A stretch of DNA of 64,000 nucleotides from Saccharomonospora piscinae (GTDB lineage Bacteria > Actinomycetota > Actinomycetes > Mycobacteriales > Pseudonocardiaceae): contig NZ_VCEK01000003.1 of NCBI RefSeq assembly GCF_005862235.1, forward strand, positions 726,079 to 790,078. The letters are read 5' to 3'. Both the position numbers and the translations under genes were made by a program. Under the pieces are notes generated by a model, which searched no databases, was not told where the DNA came from, and was given only the letters and a program-made list of their open reading frames with translations. Below are positions 27,301-34,519 of the stretch, piece by piece; the first letter of the stretch is position 1; the number at the start of each line of letters is the position of its first letter.

Positions 27301-27510
27301 CTGGTGGCGCTGGCACTGGCCTTCGGCTACACGCGGCAGTTCCAGCCCACCATGGACGAGGACGCGGCCCGCGCCGAGGCGCGGCGGGCGGACCCGGTGG
27401 CGTACGAACAGGCCCTCGCCCACTTCGGCGGGTTGGATCACCACGCGCTGCGCACCGAGGCGCTGGCCGCACTACGGCAACGACCGGTCAGTGCGGACGT
27501 TCGCGGTTGA
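24325..27510 (+). CDS. AfsR/SARP-like regulator with BTAD and NB-ARC-type ATPase domains
   Basis: A 1061-residue signalling regulator. Residues 1-90 are an OmpR-like winged helix (DELWPERSPEHPVKAVQLL). Residues 95-240 are the bacterial transcriptional activation domain (helical TPR-like). The ATPase follows with Walker A GPGGIGKTRLAHAV near residue 280 and Walker B LLVLDNCEHVVDGV near 360. The helical remainder to the end is TPR-like and includes HSVVEWSWNLLAPGERRAM. This is the AfsR pattern, often tied to secondary metabolism and exporters. The target is unknown. GTG 24325 starts the winged helix. Its 3' end overlaps the convergent DrrB-like gene by 23 bp. Confidence 0.88.
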   Translation: MPVALTLLDHVSFRGREIAGARLHDLLALLAEDPRAGCGVGRIVDELWPERSPEHPVKAVQLLVSRARRQLGADTIVRTGTGYRLTLEPAEIDASAVREWAARAARHARAGEHTEALAAAEAGLSWWPGSEPVADGLGSGPLAALRRGSEDVRAVLVRHRGLALSRLGRSAEAAAVLAVLVARDPLDEEVLIEVLRAESATTGAASALARYERYRRMLRTEWGTEPGPALTELHRQLLWQSVPAARHGVEHEPNPLLGRQDDITAVLACLRRSRVTSVVGPGGIGKTRLAHAVGRDPEHRVVHVVGLAGLSADTEVLPEVAAALGVVEPRRSALLGTAQGEADLARRVAASLGRGPVLLVLDNCEHVVDGVADLVRVLVAVTTDVRVLTTSRTPLGLTSEAVHPLRELDTATAAELFRQRASAARPGAELPQALVEQVCDQLDGLPLAIELAAARVRVLSVAQLARRLDDRFAVLRTRTRDTPRRHRTLHSVVEWSWNLLAPGERRAMRLLSAFPSGFTAGAAQHVLAADDAATLAVLERLADHSMIKVVDTATDVRFHMLETVREYSAAECAATGEAELARARFVSWAREYALAHYREPLGDRPATALLGLRSEQDNLLRALRIGLDAADGSTVAVTGAALAALWTLESNYQRLSRLPGDTAWLLSHYRPAPEYVEATRTLAVLCVVYRLTLHDTQVLRSLLVLRRLPPAPPDTLVRALAVVCADLSVVEDDRLAELCASERPLLSAVAHAFASYVREHEGDLTGAIAAATGLVRAVEGADTRWLRVLARARLAEIHLTLGEGREALRQLAAAREVDAELVSLLDSIGIQGATALAALQTRDVAWAERELRTVPEDAFGDRAHALAVRGELALLRGDVDGGLALWREAAEAMSLETLPGARVEPGAEPWSLEFRAVAVVAHARHGRLALVADLVERTPQALDELLRRTHRYEPEYLTGAPLCGALVLAVAMVDLDRARRLGEPGAARSGASLVALALAFGYTRQFQPTMDEDAARAEARRADPVAYEQALAHFGGLDHHALRTEALAALRQRPVSADVRG

Positions 27511-28330
27511 ACAGTCGGCGGGCCCACAGGTGCCCGACCAACGTGATCCCTGCGCACCAGGCGAGAGCCTGCGCCGCACTGCCCCCGACGGGTGTGCCCA
27601 GCAGCAGGCCGCGCACCGTGTCGATGAACGGTGTGAACGGCTGGTACTCCGCGAAGAACGCCAGCCCCGACGGCATCGACTCGGTCGGCACGAAGCCGCT
27701 GCCCAGGAACGGCAGGAGGACCAGCGGCAACGGCAGGTTGCTCGCGGCCTCGACCGTCCTGGTGGCCATGCCCATCGCCACCGCCAGCGAGGTGATCGCG
27801 AAGGCGATCAGCGTCAGCACGCAGGCCGCCAGCAGCCAGTCGAGTGCCCCCGTGGTGGGGCGGAACCCGACGAGCAGGGCGACACCCACGACCACCACGA
27901 GCCCGACCACGGTCTGCAGCGTGCTACCGAGGACGTGCCCGGCGAGGATGGCCGACCGGGCTATCGGCATGGTCTTGAACCGCGCCACGATGCCCTCGGT
28001 CATGTCCATCGCCACGAAGATCGCCGTGCCCTGAGCCGAGGCGCCGATGCCCATGAGCAGGATGCCCGGCGTGAGGTAGTCGACGTAGGCGTCGCGGCCC
28101 GCCCCGGCCGCACCCAGCCCGGCGCCCAGAGTCTCGCCGAACACGTACACGAACAGCAGGAGGAACAGCACCGGCATCCCGATCACCATGATCGTCATGC
28201 TGGGGTAGCGCACCATGTGCTTGAGGTTGCGGCGCAGCATCGTGACCGAGTCCGCCAGCGCGTGGGCGCTGCGTGGCGGCCGGGTCGTCGGCGTCGTGAG
28301 CGTCGTCAGTGTCTTCGTCGGAGTGGTCAT
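27488..28330 (-). CDS. ABC-2 exporter permease (DrrB-like)
   Basis: A 280-residue membrane protein with six predicted helices, beginning with a Thr-rich cytoplasmic tail and the first helix around IMVIGMPVLFLLLFVYVFGE. The segments DYLTPGILLMGIGASAQG, DMTEGIVARFKTMPI and PLVLLPFLGSGFVPTESMP are typical of daunorubicin-resistance DrrB-family permeases. Its ATG overlaps the stop of the upstream ATPase gene (28327-28330), so the pair is coupled. Its last 23 bp overlap the convergent AfsR-like gene. Likely role: export of a hydrophobic compound. Confidence 0.9.
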   Translation of the reverse strand: MTTPTKTLTTLTTPTTRPPRSAHALADSVTMLRRNLKHMVRYPSMTIMVIGMPVLFLLLFVYVFGETLGAGLGAAGAGRDAYVDYLTPGILLMGIGASAQGTAIFVAMDMTEGIVARFKTMPIARSAILAGHVLGSTLQTVVGLVVVVGVALLVGFRPTTGALDWLLAACVLTLIAFAITSLAVAMGMATRTVEAASNLPLPLVLLPFLGSGFVPTESMPSGLAFFAEYQPFTPFIDTVRGLLLGTPVGGSAAQALAWCAGITLVGHLWARRLFNRERPH

Positions 28331-29295
28331 GCCGTGGCCTCCGTCCGGTCGGAATCGCCCGTGAGGGACAGGAAGACGTCATCGAGGTCGGGGTGGTGTA
28401 CGGACAGTTCGTCGGGTTCCACCCCGGCCGCGTCCAGGGTGGAGAGCAGCTCTTTCAGCCCGCGGACACCCGGAGTTCCGGGCACCCGCAGCGCGAACGC
28501 GGAGTCGTCGTCGCGGACGTCCGGTACCGGCCTGCCGAGCGCGTGCGCAGCACCGTGAAGTGCTGCCCTGTCGGCGAAGGTGAGGTTGACGTGGCCTCCC
28601 GGAACCCGGCGTTTCAACTCCCGGGGCGTGCCCTCGGCCACGATGCTGCCGTGGTCGAGTACCGCGATCCGGTCGGCGAGCTGATCAGCCTCCTCCAGGT
28701 ACTGCGTGGTCAGCAGGACCGTCACACCTCCCGACACCAGGTCGCGCACGATCTCCCACAGCGTCCGCCTGCTGCGCGGATCGAGCCCGGTGGTGGGTTC
28801 GTCGAGGAACAGGACCCGGGGCTCGCCCACCAGGCTCATGGCCAGATCGAGGCGCCTGCGCATGCCGCCGGAGTAGGTCGCGGCGGGTTTGCGTGCCGCC
28901 TCGGCGAGGTCGAACCGGTCGAGCAACTCGGTGGCACGACGTGCCCGTTGGGTCCGGCCGAGGTGCTGGAGCCTGCCCATGAGCAGCAGGTTCTCCTCGC
29001 CGGTGAGCAGGTTGTCCACGGCGGCGAACTGGCCGGTCACCCCGATGGCGCCGCGCACCGCGCGTGGGTCCGTGGCGAGCTCGTGGCCTGCCACCGTGGC
29101 GGAGCCGCCGTCGGCGTGGAGCAGGGTCGCGAGGATGCGCACGATGGTGGTCTTGCCCGCGCCGTTGGGGCCGAGGAGAGCGACGACGGAGCGCTCGGGG
29201 ACGTCGAGATCGACGCCGTCGAGCACCACCTTCTCGCCGAACCGTTTGCGCAGTCCCCGGACCGCGATCGCGGTCGATGTCGTTGTGCTGGTCAT
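28327..29295 (-). CDS. ABC exporter ATP-binding protein (DrrA-like)
   Basis: A 322-residue ATPase with Walker A GPNGAGKTTIVRI, Q-loop GVTGQFAAVDNLL, signature YSGGMRRRLDLAM (the DrrA variant), Walker B RVLFLDEPTTGLD and switch His region VLLTTQYLEEAD, where Gln replaces the usual His, as is known in DrrA-type proteins. The C-terminal DrrA-like domain ends the protein. ATG 29295 is chosen over the longer frame to 29325, which has no support. The gene is first in the operon with DrrB. It is divergent from the ArsR-ArsN fusion, 115 bp apart. Confidence 0.92.
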   Translation of the reverse strand: MTSTTTSTAIAVRGLRKRFGEKVVLDGVDLDVPERSVVALLGPNGAGKTTIVRILATLLHADGGSATVAGHELATDPRAVRGAIGVTGQFAAVDNLLTGEENLLLMGRLQHLGRTQRARRATELLDRFDLAEAARKPAATYSGGMRRRLDLAMSLVGEPRVLFLDEPTTGLDPRSRRTLWEIVRDLVSGGVTVLLTTQYLEEADQLADRIAVLDHGSIVAEGTPRELKRRVPGGHVNLTFADRAALHGAAHALGRPVPDVRDDDSAFALRVPGTPGVRGLKELLSTLDAAGVEPDELSVHHPDLDDVFLSLTGDSDRTEATA

Positions 29296-29410
29296 GCCGT
29301 GCAGCGTGAGCCCGGCCGGTGTCACGACGGTGTCACCGTGGTTTCACCGGCCAGCGGATGGTTGTGCGCCTCACACCGCCGACGCATCGACAAGGCTCGA
29401 TAATGGGGGC

Positions 29411-30253
29411 ATGACGATTGACGGTGTCTCCCGCGCCCCGTCCCTGTCCGAGGGCGCCGCCGGCACCTACGCGGAGTGGTTCGCGTGCCTGGCCGAGCCG
29501 ACGCGGGTGCGGCTGCTGCACACCGTGGCCACCTCCCCGGGCGGGCTCACCGTGGGTGAGCTGACCGAACGGCTCGGTACCAGCCAGTCCACGTGTTCCC
29601 ACCACGTCAAGAAACTGGCCGAGGTCGGTTTCCTCGCGCTGCACCGCGAGGGCACGGCCACGCGCGTGCTGGTGAACGAGGCGTGCTGCACCGGCCTGCC
29701 GCATGCCGCCGACGTGGTGATGGGCGTGCTCGCACCCCGCCCGTGCTGCCCCGAGGACGTCCCTCGGGACGTCGAGGTGCGCGCGTTGCGCGACGACGAC
29801 TGGCCCGCCGTGCGGCGCGCCTACGGTGAGGGACTCGCCACCGGGATCGCGACGTTCGAGACCGAGGTTCCCCTCGTGGACGAGCTCGCCTCCCGCTGGC
29901 TTGCCGGCCACCGCTGGGTAGCCGAGGTCGACGGCCGGGTCGTGGGCTTCTCGGCGCTGCGGCCGGTGTCCGCGCGCCCGTGCTACTCGGGGGTCGCCGA
30001 GAGCGCCGTCTACGTGACCGAGGACGCCCGGGGCCGCGGCGTGGGCAGGGCGCTGCTCCACCGGCAGGTGACCGAGGCCGACAGCGCCGGGCTGTGGACG
30101 TTGGAGGCCTCGGTCATCGCGGGCAACCGCGCGAGCATCGCCCTGCATCACACCGCGGGCTACCGCACCGTGGGCGTGCGCGAGCGCATCGCCCGGCGCG
30201 ACGGCGTGTGGCACGACACGGTGCTGCTCGAACGCCGCAGGCAGGACGGTTAG
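29411..30253 (+). CDS. ArsR repressor fused to ArsN-type GNAT N-acetyltransferase
   Basis: One 280-residue protein. Residues 20-115 are an ArsR winged helix (CLAEPTRVRLLHTV; recognition helix TSQSTCSHHVKKLAEVGF) carrying cysteine pairs Cys92-Cys93 and Cys112-Cys113 plus Cys26 and Cys62. Residues 120-280 are a GNAT domain: GIATFETEVP, then acetyl-CoA loop RGRGVGRALLHRQV and EASVIAGNRASIALHH. The GNAT part fits ArsN1, which acetylates arsinothricin-like amino acids; phosphinothricin is an alternative substrate. A fusion could sense arsenicals and detoxify in one chain; that is inference. ATG 29411. Its stop overlaps the convergent gene's stop. Confidence 0.85.
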   Translation: MTIDGVSRAPSLSEGAAGTYAEWFACLAEPTRVRLLHTVATSPGGLTVGELTERLGTSQSTCSHHVKKLAEVGFLALHREGTATRVLVNEACCTGLPHAADVVMGVLAPRPCCPEDVPRDVEVRALRDDDWPAVRRAYGEGLATGIATFETEVPLVDELASRWLAGHRWVAEVDGRVVGFSALRPVSARPCYSGVAESAVYVTEDARGRGVGRALLHRQVTEADSAGLWTLEASVIAGNRASIALHHTAGYRTVGVRERIARRDGVWHDTVLLERRRQDG

Positions 30254-30795
30254 GGCTGCGGCGTGCCGTAGTCGGGTTCGAGGACGCCGAGGTCGATGGG
30301 CGGACCGTTCTCCGCCTCGTCGAGCTGCTCCTGGATGTCGTCCGTGATGTTCTTCTCCTTCGGCGGCCGGGGCACGGGCTCCATCACGCGGGAGATCACC
30401 ATCTCCTCGCGGGTCAGGCCGGTTCCGCTTTCGGCCTGTGCCGCGGCCGCGTCAGGCGCCGCCGGAGCCTGCTCGGCCGAGGGCGGCGGGGCCGCGGGCT
30501 CGGCCGGTGGCGCTGGTTGTGCTGGCTCGGCGGGCTCGGCGGACTCGGCCGGCGGTGACCCGGCAGGCGAGGTGCTCGGTGCGGTGCGGGCCTCCAGCGC
30601 CCGGACCTCGTCGGCCACGCTGCCGGTAGCGGCCCGCTGCGGTGCTGCCTCACTGCGTGCCGGAGTGGCGTCGTTACTGTCGTGCCTCGACGTGTCGCCG
30701 TCCGGCCAGACCGCGAGCGCGACCGACGCGGGCACCGCTGCGGCCAGCAGTCCCAGGGAGATGCGGGTGGAGGTCCGCGAGGGCCACCGTGGCAT
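30250..30795 (-). CDS. Proline/alanine-rich membrane-anchored or secreted protein, function unknown
   Basis: A 181-residue protein with a basic N-terminus (MPRWPSRTSTR), one hydrophobic segment (ISLGLLAAAVPASVALAV, residues 12-29) that may be a signal anchor, then a long Pro/Ala/Glu/Ser-rich low-complexity region to about residue 130 and an acidic end (NITDDIQEQLDEAENGPP). No enzyme motif or cysteine is seen. Such layouts occur in cell-envelope proteins of actinobacteria. ATG 30795 gives a plausible signal region. No family was recognised. Confidence 0.65.
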   Translation of the reverse strand: MPRWPSRTSTRISLGLLAAAVPASVALAVWPDGDTSRHDSNDATPARSEAAPQRAATGSVADEVRALEARTAPSTSPAGSPPAESAEPAEPAQPAPPAEPAAPPPSAEQAPAAPDAAAAQAESGTGLTREEMVISRVMEPVPRPPKEKNITDDIQEQLDEAENGPPIDLGVLEPDYGTPQP

Positions 30796-30885
30796 GACGT
30801 GTCGCCTTTCGTCCGGTTCGTCCGAGTGGGAGACGATCATGTCATGTCCGGCGCGGAATGTCGGAGGCGGCGGGACACTGGGGGT

Positions 30886-31104
30886 ATGTGCCGAAACATC
30901 AAGACCCTGCGCCCGCCCTTCGCCGAGAGCGTCACCGATACCGACATCCGTGCGGCCGCCGTGCAGTACGTGCGCAAGGTCTCCGGTTTCCAGCGACCCG
31001 CCGCACACAACGCCGAGGCGTTCGAGCGGGCGGTGGGCAAGGTCGAGGCCGCCACCGCCGAGCTGCTGTCCTCGCTGACCGTGCGTGGCAGCCGGAGCGC
31101 GTGA
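30886..31104 (+). CDS. DUF2277 family protein
   Basis: Small 72-residue protein with the typical DUF2277 start MCRNIKTLRPPF and helix segment EFERAVGKVEAATAELL-like (here EAFERAVGKVEAATAEL). The family is common in actinobacteria and proteobacteria and has no known function; the Cys at position 2 is nearly invariant. ATG 30886 begins the conserved core; the open frame upstream of it is not conserved-looking. It is divergent from the Pro-rich gene and precedes a MarR gene by 63 bp. Confidence 0.85.
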   Translation: MCRNIKTLRPPFAESVTDTDIRAAAVQYVRKVSGFQRPAAHNAEAFERAVGKVEAATAELLSSLTVRGSRSA

Positions 31105-31167
31105 CGTCGCGGACAGTTCGAACTTCAACTGTCACCGTGCGAACGGGGCCTGGTTACACTGCCGCGC

Positions 31168-31593
31168 ATGGCGCACGAGCACGAGGTGTCGATGATCGAG
31201 TTGTCGCGTGACGTGTGCTGGCTCGCGCACCAGTTCACCCAGCGACTCGACGCCCACGTGCGCCGGGTCGCCGAGCAGGTCGGGCTCACGGCCTCCCAGG
31301 TGGTCGCGCTGCGCGAGCTGACCGGCCCGCTCACCGCGCGGGAACTCGCGAGCCGCATGTCCTGCGAGCCGTCCAACGCCACCTTCGTCATCGACCGCCT
31401 TGAGGAGCAACGACTCGTCGAACGCCGTCCGCATCCGACGGACCGCCGGTCCAAGCAGGTGGTGCTCACCGGCGACGGTGCCCGGCTGCGAACGGTCGTG
31501 CTGGATCTGCTCGGCAACGGGTCGCCGCTGATCACGCTGGAACCGGGTGAACGGGAGTCGCTGCACGCGTTGTTGCGCAAGCTGGTGGGCTAG
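31168..31593 (+). CDS. MarR-family transcriptional regulator
   Basis: A 141-residue winged-helix regulator. The recognition helix lies in MSCEPSNATFVIDRLEEQ and the wing in PHPTDRRSKQVVLTGDG. The dimer helices are at both ends. It differs from the MarR at 12.7 kb, with about one third of residues alike by eye. The target is not evident: the flanking genes are DUF2277 and a convergent HxlR regulator. ATG 31168. Confidence 0.9.
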   Translation: MAHEHEVSMIELSRDVCWLAHQFTQRLDAHVRRVAEQVGLTASQVVALRELTGPLTARELASRMSCEPSNATFVIDRLEEQRLVERRPHPTDRRSKQVVLTGDGARLRTVVLDLLGNGSPLITLEPGERESLHALLRKLVG

Positions 31594-31653
31594 TTGTTGC
31601 GGGACGGTAGGTTGTTGACGTCCGGCCTACACGTCGCTTCACGAGTGACCCGG

Positions 31654-32112
31654 TTAGTTGTTTCGTATGACCTCGGTTGAGTCGACGTCGACGCGGTCGC
31701 CGTGAGCGTCGGTCGGGCGTAGTTGGGGTAGCCGGTGGCCGCTCTCGTCTACGAGAGCAGAGTGCGCTTCCCCATCGGCGAACGCGTGCCGCTCGCCCCA
31801 CTGACGCATGGCGACGATGACTGTGAAGAGGTCGCGGCCTGCGTCGGTGAGTACATAGATCTGGCGGCGTCCGGATGCTGCCGTCTCCCGCTTGAGGATG
31901 CCGTGATCGACGAGGCGGCGAAGCCTGTTGGTGAGGATGTTGCGCGCGGCCCCGGTGCGTTGCTGGAAGTCGGTAAACGACCGCGCGCTGTCCATCGCGT
32001 CGCGAATGATCAGCAGGCTCCACCGGTCTCCGACGAGGTCGAGCGTCCGCGCGACTGGACATGTGGGGTCGGTCCAGGACACGTCGTCAACGTGCACGGC
32101 TGAGTTCACCAC
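31654..32112 (-). CDS. HxlR-family transcriptional regulator
   Basis: A 152-residue winged-helix protein of the HxlR type: CPVARTLDLVGDRWSLLIIRDAM is the signature, with Cys18 at the redox or thiol-sensing position seen in many family members. The wing includes ASGRRQIYVLTDAG. The C-terminal 30 residues are polar. It is divergent from the MFS gene; direct and inverted repeats lie in the 78-bp gap, so it probably represses that transporter. The start is GTG 32112; other in-frame GTGs lie within 20 codons. Confidence 0.85.
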   Translation of the reverse strand: MVNSAVHVDDVSWTDPTCPVARTLDLVGDRWSLLIIRDAMDSARSFTDFQQRTGAARNILTNRLRRLVDHGILKRETAASGRRQIYVLTDAGRDLFTVIVAMRQWGERHAFADGEAHSALVDESGHRLPQLRPTDAHGDRVDVDSTEVIRNN

Positions 32113-32123
32113 GCCTCCCCGAG

Positions 32124-32185
32124 GAGTTGCAGATTAAAACCATCCTGCCATACTCCAATGAGTTGCAAATTGCTACTAATTGGAG
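32124..32185. promoter_or_regulatory. Candidate HxlR operators between the regulator and the MFS gene
   Basis: A nearly perfect direct repeat, GAGTTGCAGATT (32124-32135) and GAGTTGCAAATT (32160-32171), one mismatch in 12. An inverted repeat CTCCAAT (32153-32159) with ATTGGAG (32179-32185) spans the second copy. The stretch is AT-rich against its surroundings, as expected for the promoters of the divergent pair. Confidence 0.55.
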
Positions 32186-32190
32186 ATGGT

Positions 32191-33411
32191 GTGGGACTCA
32201 CGCATGGCCGAAGAATGCTGCTCGCGATGGTCTGCTCGGCCGCGGTCGCGACGATCTACGTCGCCCAGCCCGTACTCGCGCAGATCGGGCGAGACCTGGG
32301 AGTGCCCGAGTCTGACCTCGGGTGGATCGTGGCAGCTGGACAGATCGGCTACCTGGTCGGCTTGGCTGTCCTGGTCCCGTTGGGAGACATGCTGGACCGG
32401 CGCAAGCTCGTCGGGGGTCAACTCCTCCTCGCCGCAGTCGGCATGCTGGTGGCCGCGGTCTCTCCGACTCTGTGGCTGTTGCTCGTCGGTCTCGCCACGA
32501 CGGGTCTGTTCGCCGTCGTCGTACAGACCACCGTCGCAATGTCCGCCGACCTCTCGACGCCTACGGAGCGTGGTCGTACGCTCGGAATCGTCACCTCCGG
32601 AGTCATCATCGGAATCCTCGGGGCGCGCGTCCTGGCGGGGGGCCTCGCTGACCTGTGGGGATGGCGAAGTGTCTATGTCGCGCTCATGCTGTTCCTGGTT
32701 GCGCTCTCGATCGCGGTGTTGAAGCAGCTGCCAGCAGACCACCGGTCGAGTCGTCGGACCTACGGCGACGTGCTGACCTCGCTCGGGCACCTCTTCCGCG
32801 AGCCGCTGTTCATCTCGCGCGGACTGATCGCGTTCTTCCTCTTCGCTTCCTTTGGCACGCTCTGGAGCGGACTCGCGCTACCACTGGCTGCCGAACCGTG
32901 GCAGCTGAGCACGACCCAGATCGGCCTGTTCGGAATAGCCGGGCTCGCTGGCGCACTGGGAGCTGCACGGGCAGGCCGATGGGCGGACACCGGCAGAGCC
33001 AACCCCGTGACCGGTACCGCACTCGCGCTGCTGGCACTGTCCTGGATCGCATCCGGGCAGGCCGCATGGTCACTCTGGCTAGTCGTCATCGGCGTCATCG
33101 TCCTGGACTTCGCGATCCAGGCCGCACACGTCAGCAACCAGTCACTTCTCACCGCCGCCTACTCGGACAAGACCAGCAGCGCCATCGGCGGATACATGAT
33201 TTTCTACTCGCTCGGCTCCGCCCTCGGCGCGACCGCCACCACCAAGATCTACTCCACTTCAGGGTGGACAGGATGTGTCGTCCTCGGCGCAAGCTTCGCA
33301 CTCTGCGGACTGCTCACCTGGGCACTCAGCCGACCCACGGTCACGAGAGTGCGACGTGACGCCGCCAGCCTCGGATCAGGTCGCATGGATACCACGCCGG
33401 AAGCAGGCTGA
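32191..33411 (+). CDS. MFS transporter (drug/metabolite efflux type)
   Basis: A 406-residue inner-membrane transporter with about 12 hydrophobic segments. The loop between helices 2 and 3 reads PLGDMLDRRKLV, a recognisable form of the MFS signature G-x3-D-R-x-G-R-R. SSAIGGYMIFYSLGSALGA lies in the second half. The resemblance is to the chloramphenicol/DHA1-type efflux group; the substrate is unknown. The start GTG 32191 follows GGAG (32182-32185) by 5 nt; an ATG at 32215 is an alternative. Codon use is less GC-biased than in flanking genes, and an IS481-type remnant abuts its 3' end, which supports acquisition by transfer. Confidence 0.83.
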   Translation: MGLTHGRRMLLAMVCSAAVATIYVAQPVLAQIGRDLGVPESDLGWIVAAGQIGYLVGLAVLVPLGDMLDRRKLVGGQLLLAAVGMLVAAVSPTLWLLLVGLATTGLFAVVVQTTVAMSADLSTPTERGRTLGIVTSGVIIGILGARVLAGGLADLWGWRSVYVALMLFLVALSIAVLKQLPADHRSSRRTYGDVLTSLGHLFREPLFISRGLIAFFLFASFGTLWSGLALPLAAEPWQLSTTQIGLFGIAGLAGALGAARAGRWADTGRANPVTGTALALLALSWIASGQAAWSLWLVVIGVIVLDFAIQAAHVSNQSLLTAAYSDKTSSAIGGYMIFYSLGSALGATATTKIYSTSGWTGCVVLGASFALCGLLTWALSRPTVTRVRRDAASLGSGRMDTTPEAG

Positions 33412-33413
33412 GG

Positions 33414-33762
33414 ATGACTCATCCGAATGCGCCGCTGTCGATCGAGGGACGCCGACGATTGATCGAGCGCTGCAAGACCAGACCAATCGCACACGTCGCA
33501 GGAGATGGGGATCTAACGTGCATGTGCGTCGAATTGGGTTAACCGCTACCGCCAATTCGGCGCGGTTGGTCTCGCCGAACGATCCTCCGCACCGCACACC
33601 CAACCGGCCACCACCTCTCCGGTGATCGTGACCAAGATCGAGAGTCAGCCGCCGCAGCCGCAAATGGTCGTCGGCTCGCATCGCCGTCGAACTGCGTGCA
33701 AAGGGTGTCACGATCAGCCGCCGCAGCCTCCAGCATCCCGACTGCCGACGCTACATTTGTGG
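33414..33762 (+). pseudogene. Decayed IS481-family transposase remnant
   Basis: The ATG at 33414 opens with MTHPNAPLSIEGRRRLIERC, the standard start of IS481-family transposases with their HTH (PIAHVA). The frame then breaks: continuation is visible in other frames as WVNRYRQFGAVGLAERSS, then RTPNRPPPL, then KWSSARIAVELRAKG with ISRRS. Frameshifts and an in-frame TAA at 33495 near the HTH kill it. It stops at about 33762, with no DDE catalytic domain present. This fills the 357-bp gap between the MFS and LysE genes. No terminal inverted repeats were recognised. Confidence 0.8.
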
Positions 33763-33768
33763 CGGACT

Positions 33769-34410
33769 TCAGTCCTTGCGCCCGGTCACGGCCGTGGTGA
33801 CGCCGAGGGCGATCATCGTGAGCCCGCCGAACCCGCCGACCAGGGAAAGCCGCCTCGGCGAGCGGGCGAACCAGCTCCGTGCGGCGGCCGCGGCCAGACC
33901 CCACACGCTGTCCGACGCGATCGCGATGACGTTGAAGACCAGCCCGAGCAGCAGCATCTGCACCGCGCTGTGCCCCTGGGCGGGGTCCACGAACTGGGGC
34001 AGCACGGCGGCGAAGAACACGACGGTCTTCGGGTTGCTCACGCCGAACACGAATCCCTCCCACATCGTGCGGGAGCCGCCGTGCGCCACGATCCCGTCGC
34101 CGGTGACCGTTGCGTGCAACGCACCACGCTGCCGCCACGCCTTGACGCCCAGGTACACCAGGTAGGTGGCACCCGCCAGCTTGAGGAGGGTGAAGGCAAG
34201 CACCGAGCGTTCCACGATGGAGCCGATCCCGAACGCGACGGCCACGACGAGCACGTAGGCGCCGAAGGTGTTCCCCACCACGGTCAGCAACGCCGCGCGG
34301 CGCCCGTGCGCCAGCGCTCTCCCGATCACGAACACCACGCTGGGGCCCGGCACCACGATCAACAGGAACGACAGGGCCGCGAAGGCGAGCAGGCGGTCGG
34401 CAGACACCAT
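33769..34410 (-). CDS. LysE-family amino acid/metabolite exporter
   Basis: A 213-residue membrane protein of the LysE/RhtB family with about six helices. The first helix carries the family marker LSFLLIVVPGPSVVFVIGRAL, and SNPKTVVFFAAVLPQFV is the second conserved block. It likely exports an amino acid or a derivative such as homoserine lactone; the substrate is unknown. ATG 34410 starts a normal first helix; the frame to 34458 adds an unlikely tail. It is divergent from the AhpD-like gene, 109 bp apart. Confidence 0.9.
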   Translation of the reverse strand: MVSADRLLAFAALSFLLIVVPGPSVVFVIGRALAHGRRAALLTVVGNTFGAYVLVVAVAFGIGSIVERSVLAFTLLKLAGATYLVYLGVKAWRQRGALHATVTGDGIVAHGGSRTMWEGFVFGVSNPKTVVFFAAVLPQFVDPAQGHSAVQMLLLGLVFNVIAIASDSVWGLAAAAARSWFARSPRRLSLVGGFGGLTMIALGVTTAVTGRKD

Positions 34411-34519
34411 GCGGTCCAGACAAGCAGCCGGGGAGCCGCCCGTCCACCGACCTGTCACACAATCCCGCCCGCCGACGTCTCCTGTTCGTCAAGCCAACGT
34501 GCTACGGGAGGACGACATC

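Noticed and set aside
24391-27444. A 1017-codon minus-strand open frame opposite the AfsR-like gene
   Set aside because: Shadow of a real gene with Walker motifs on the plus strand.
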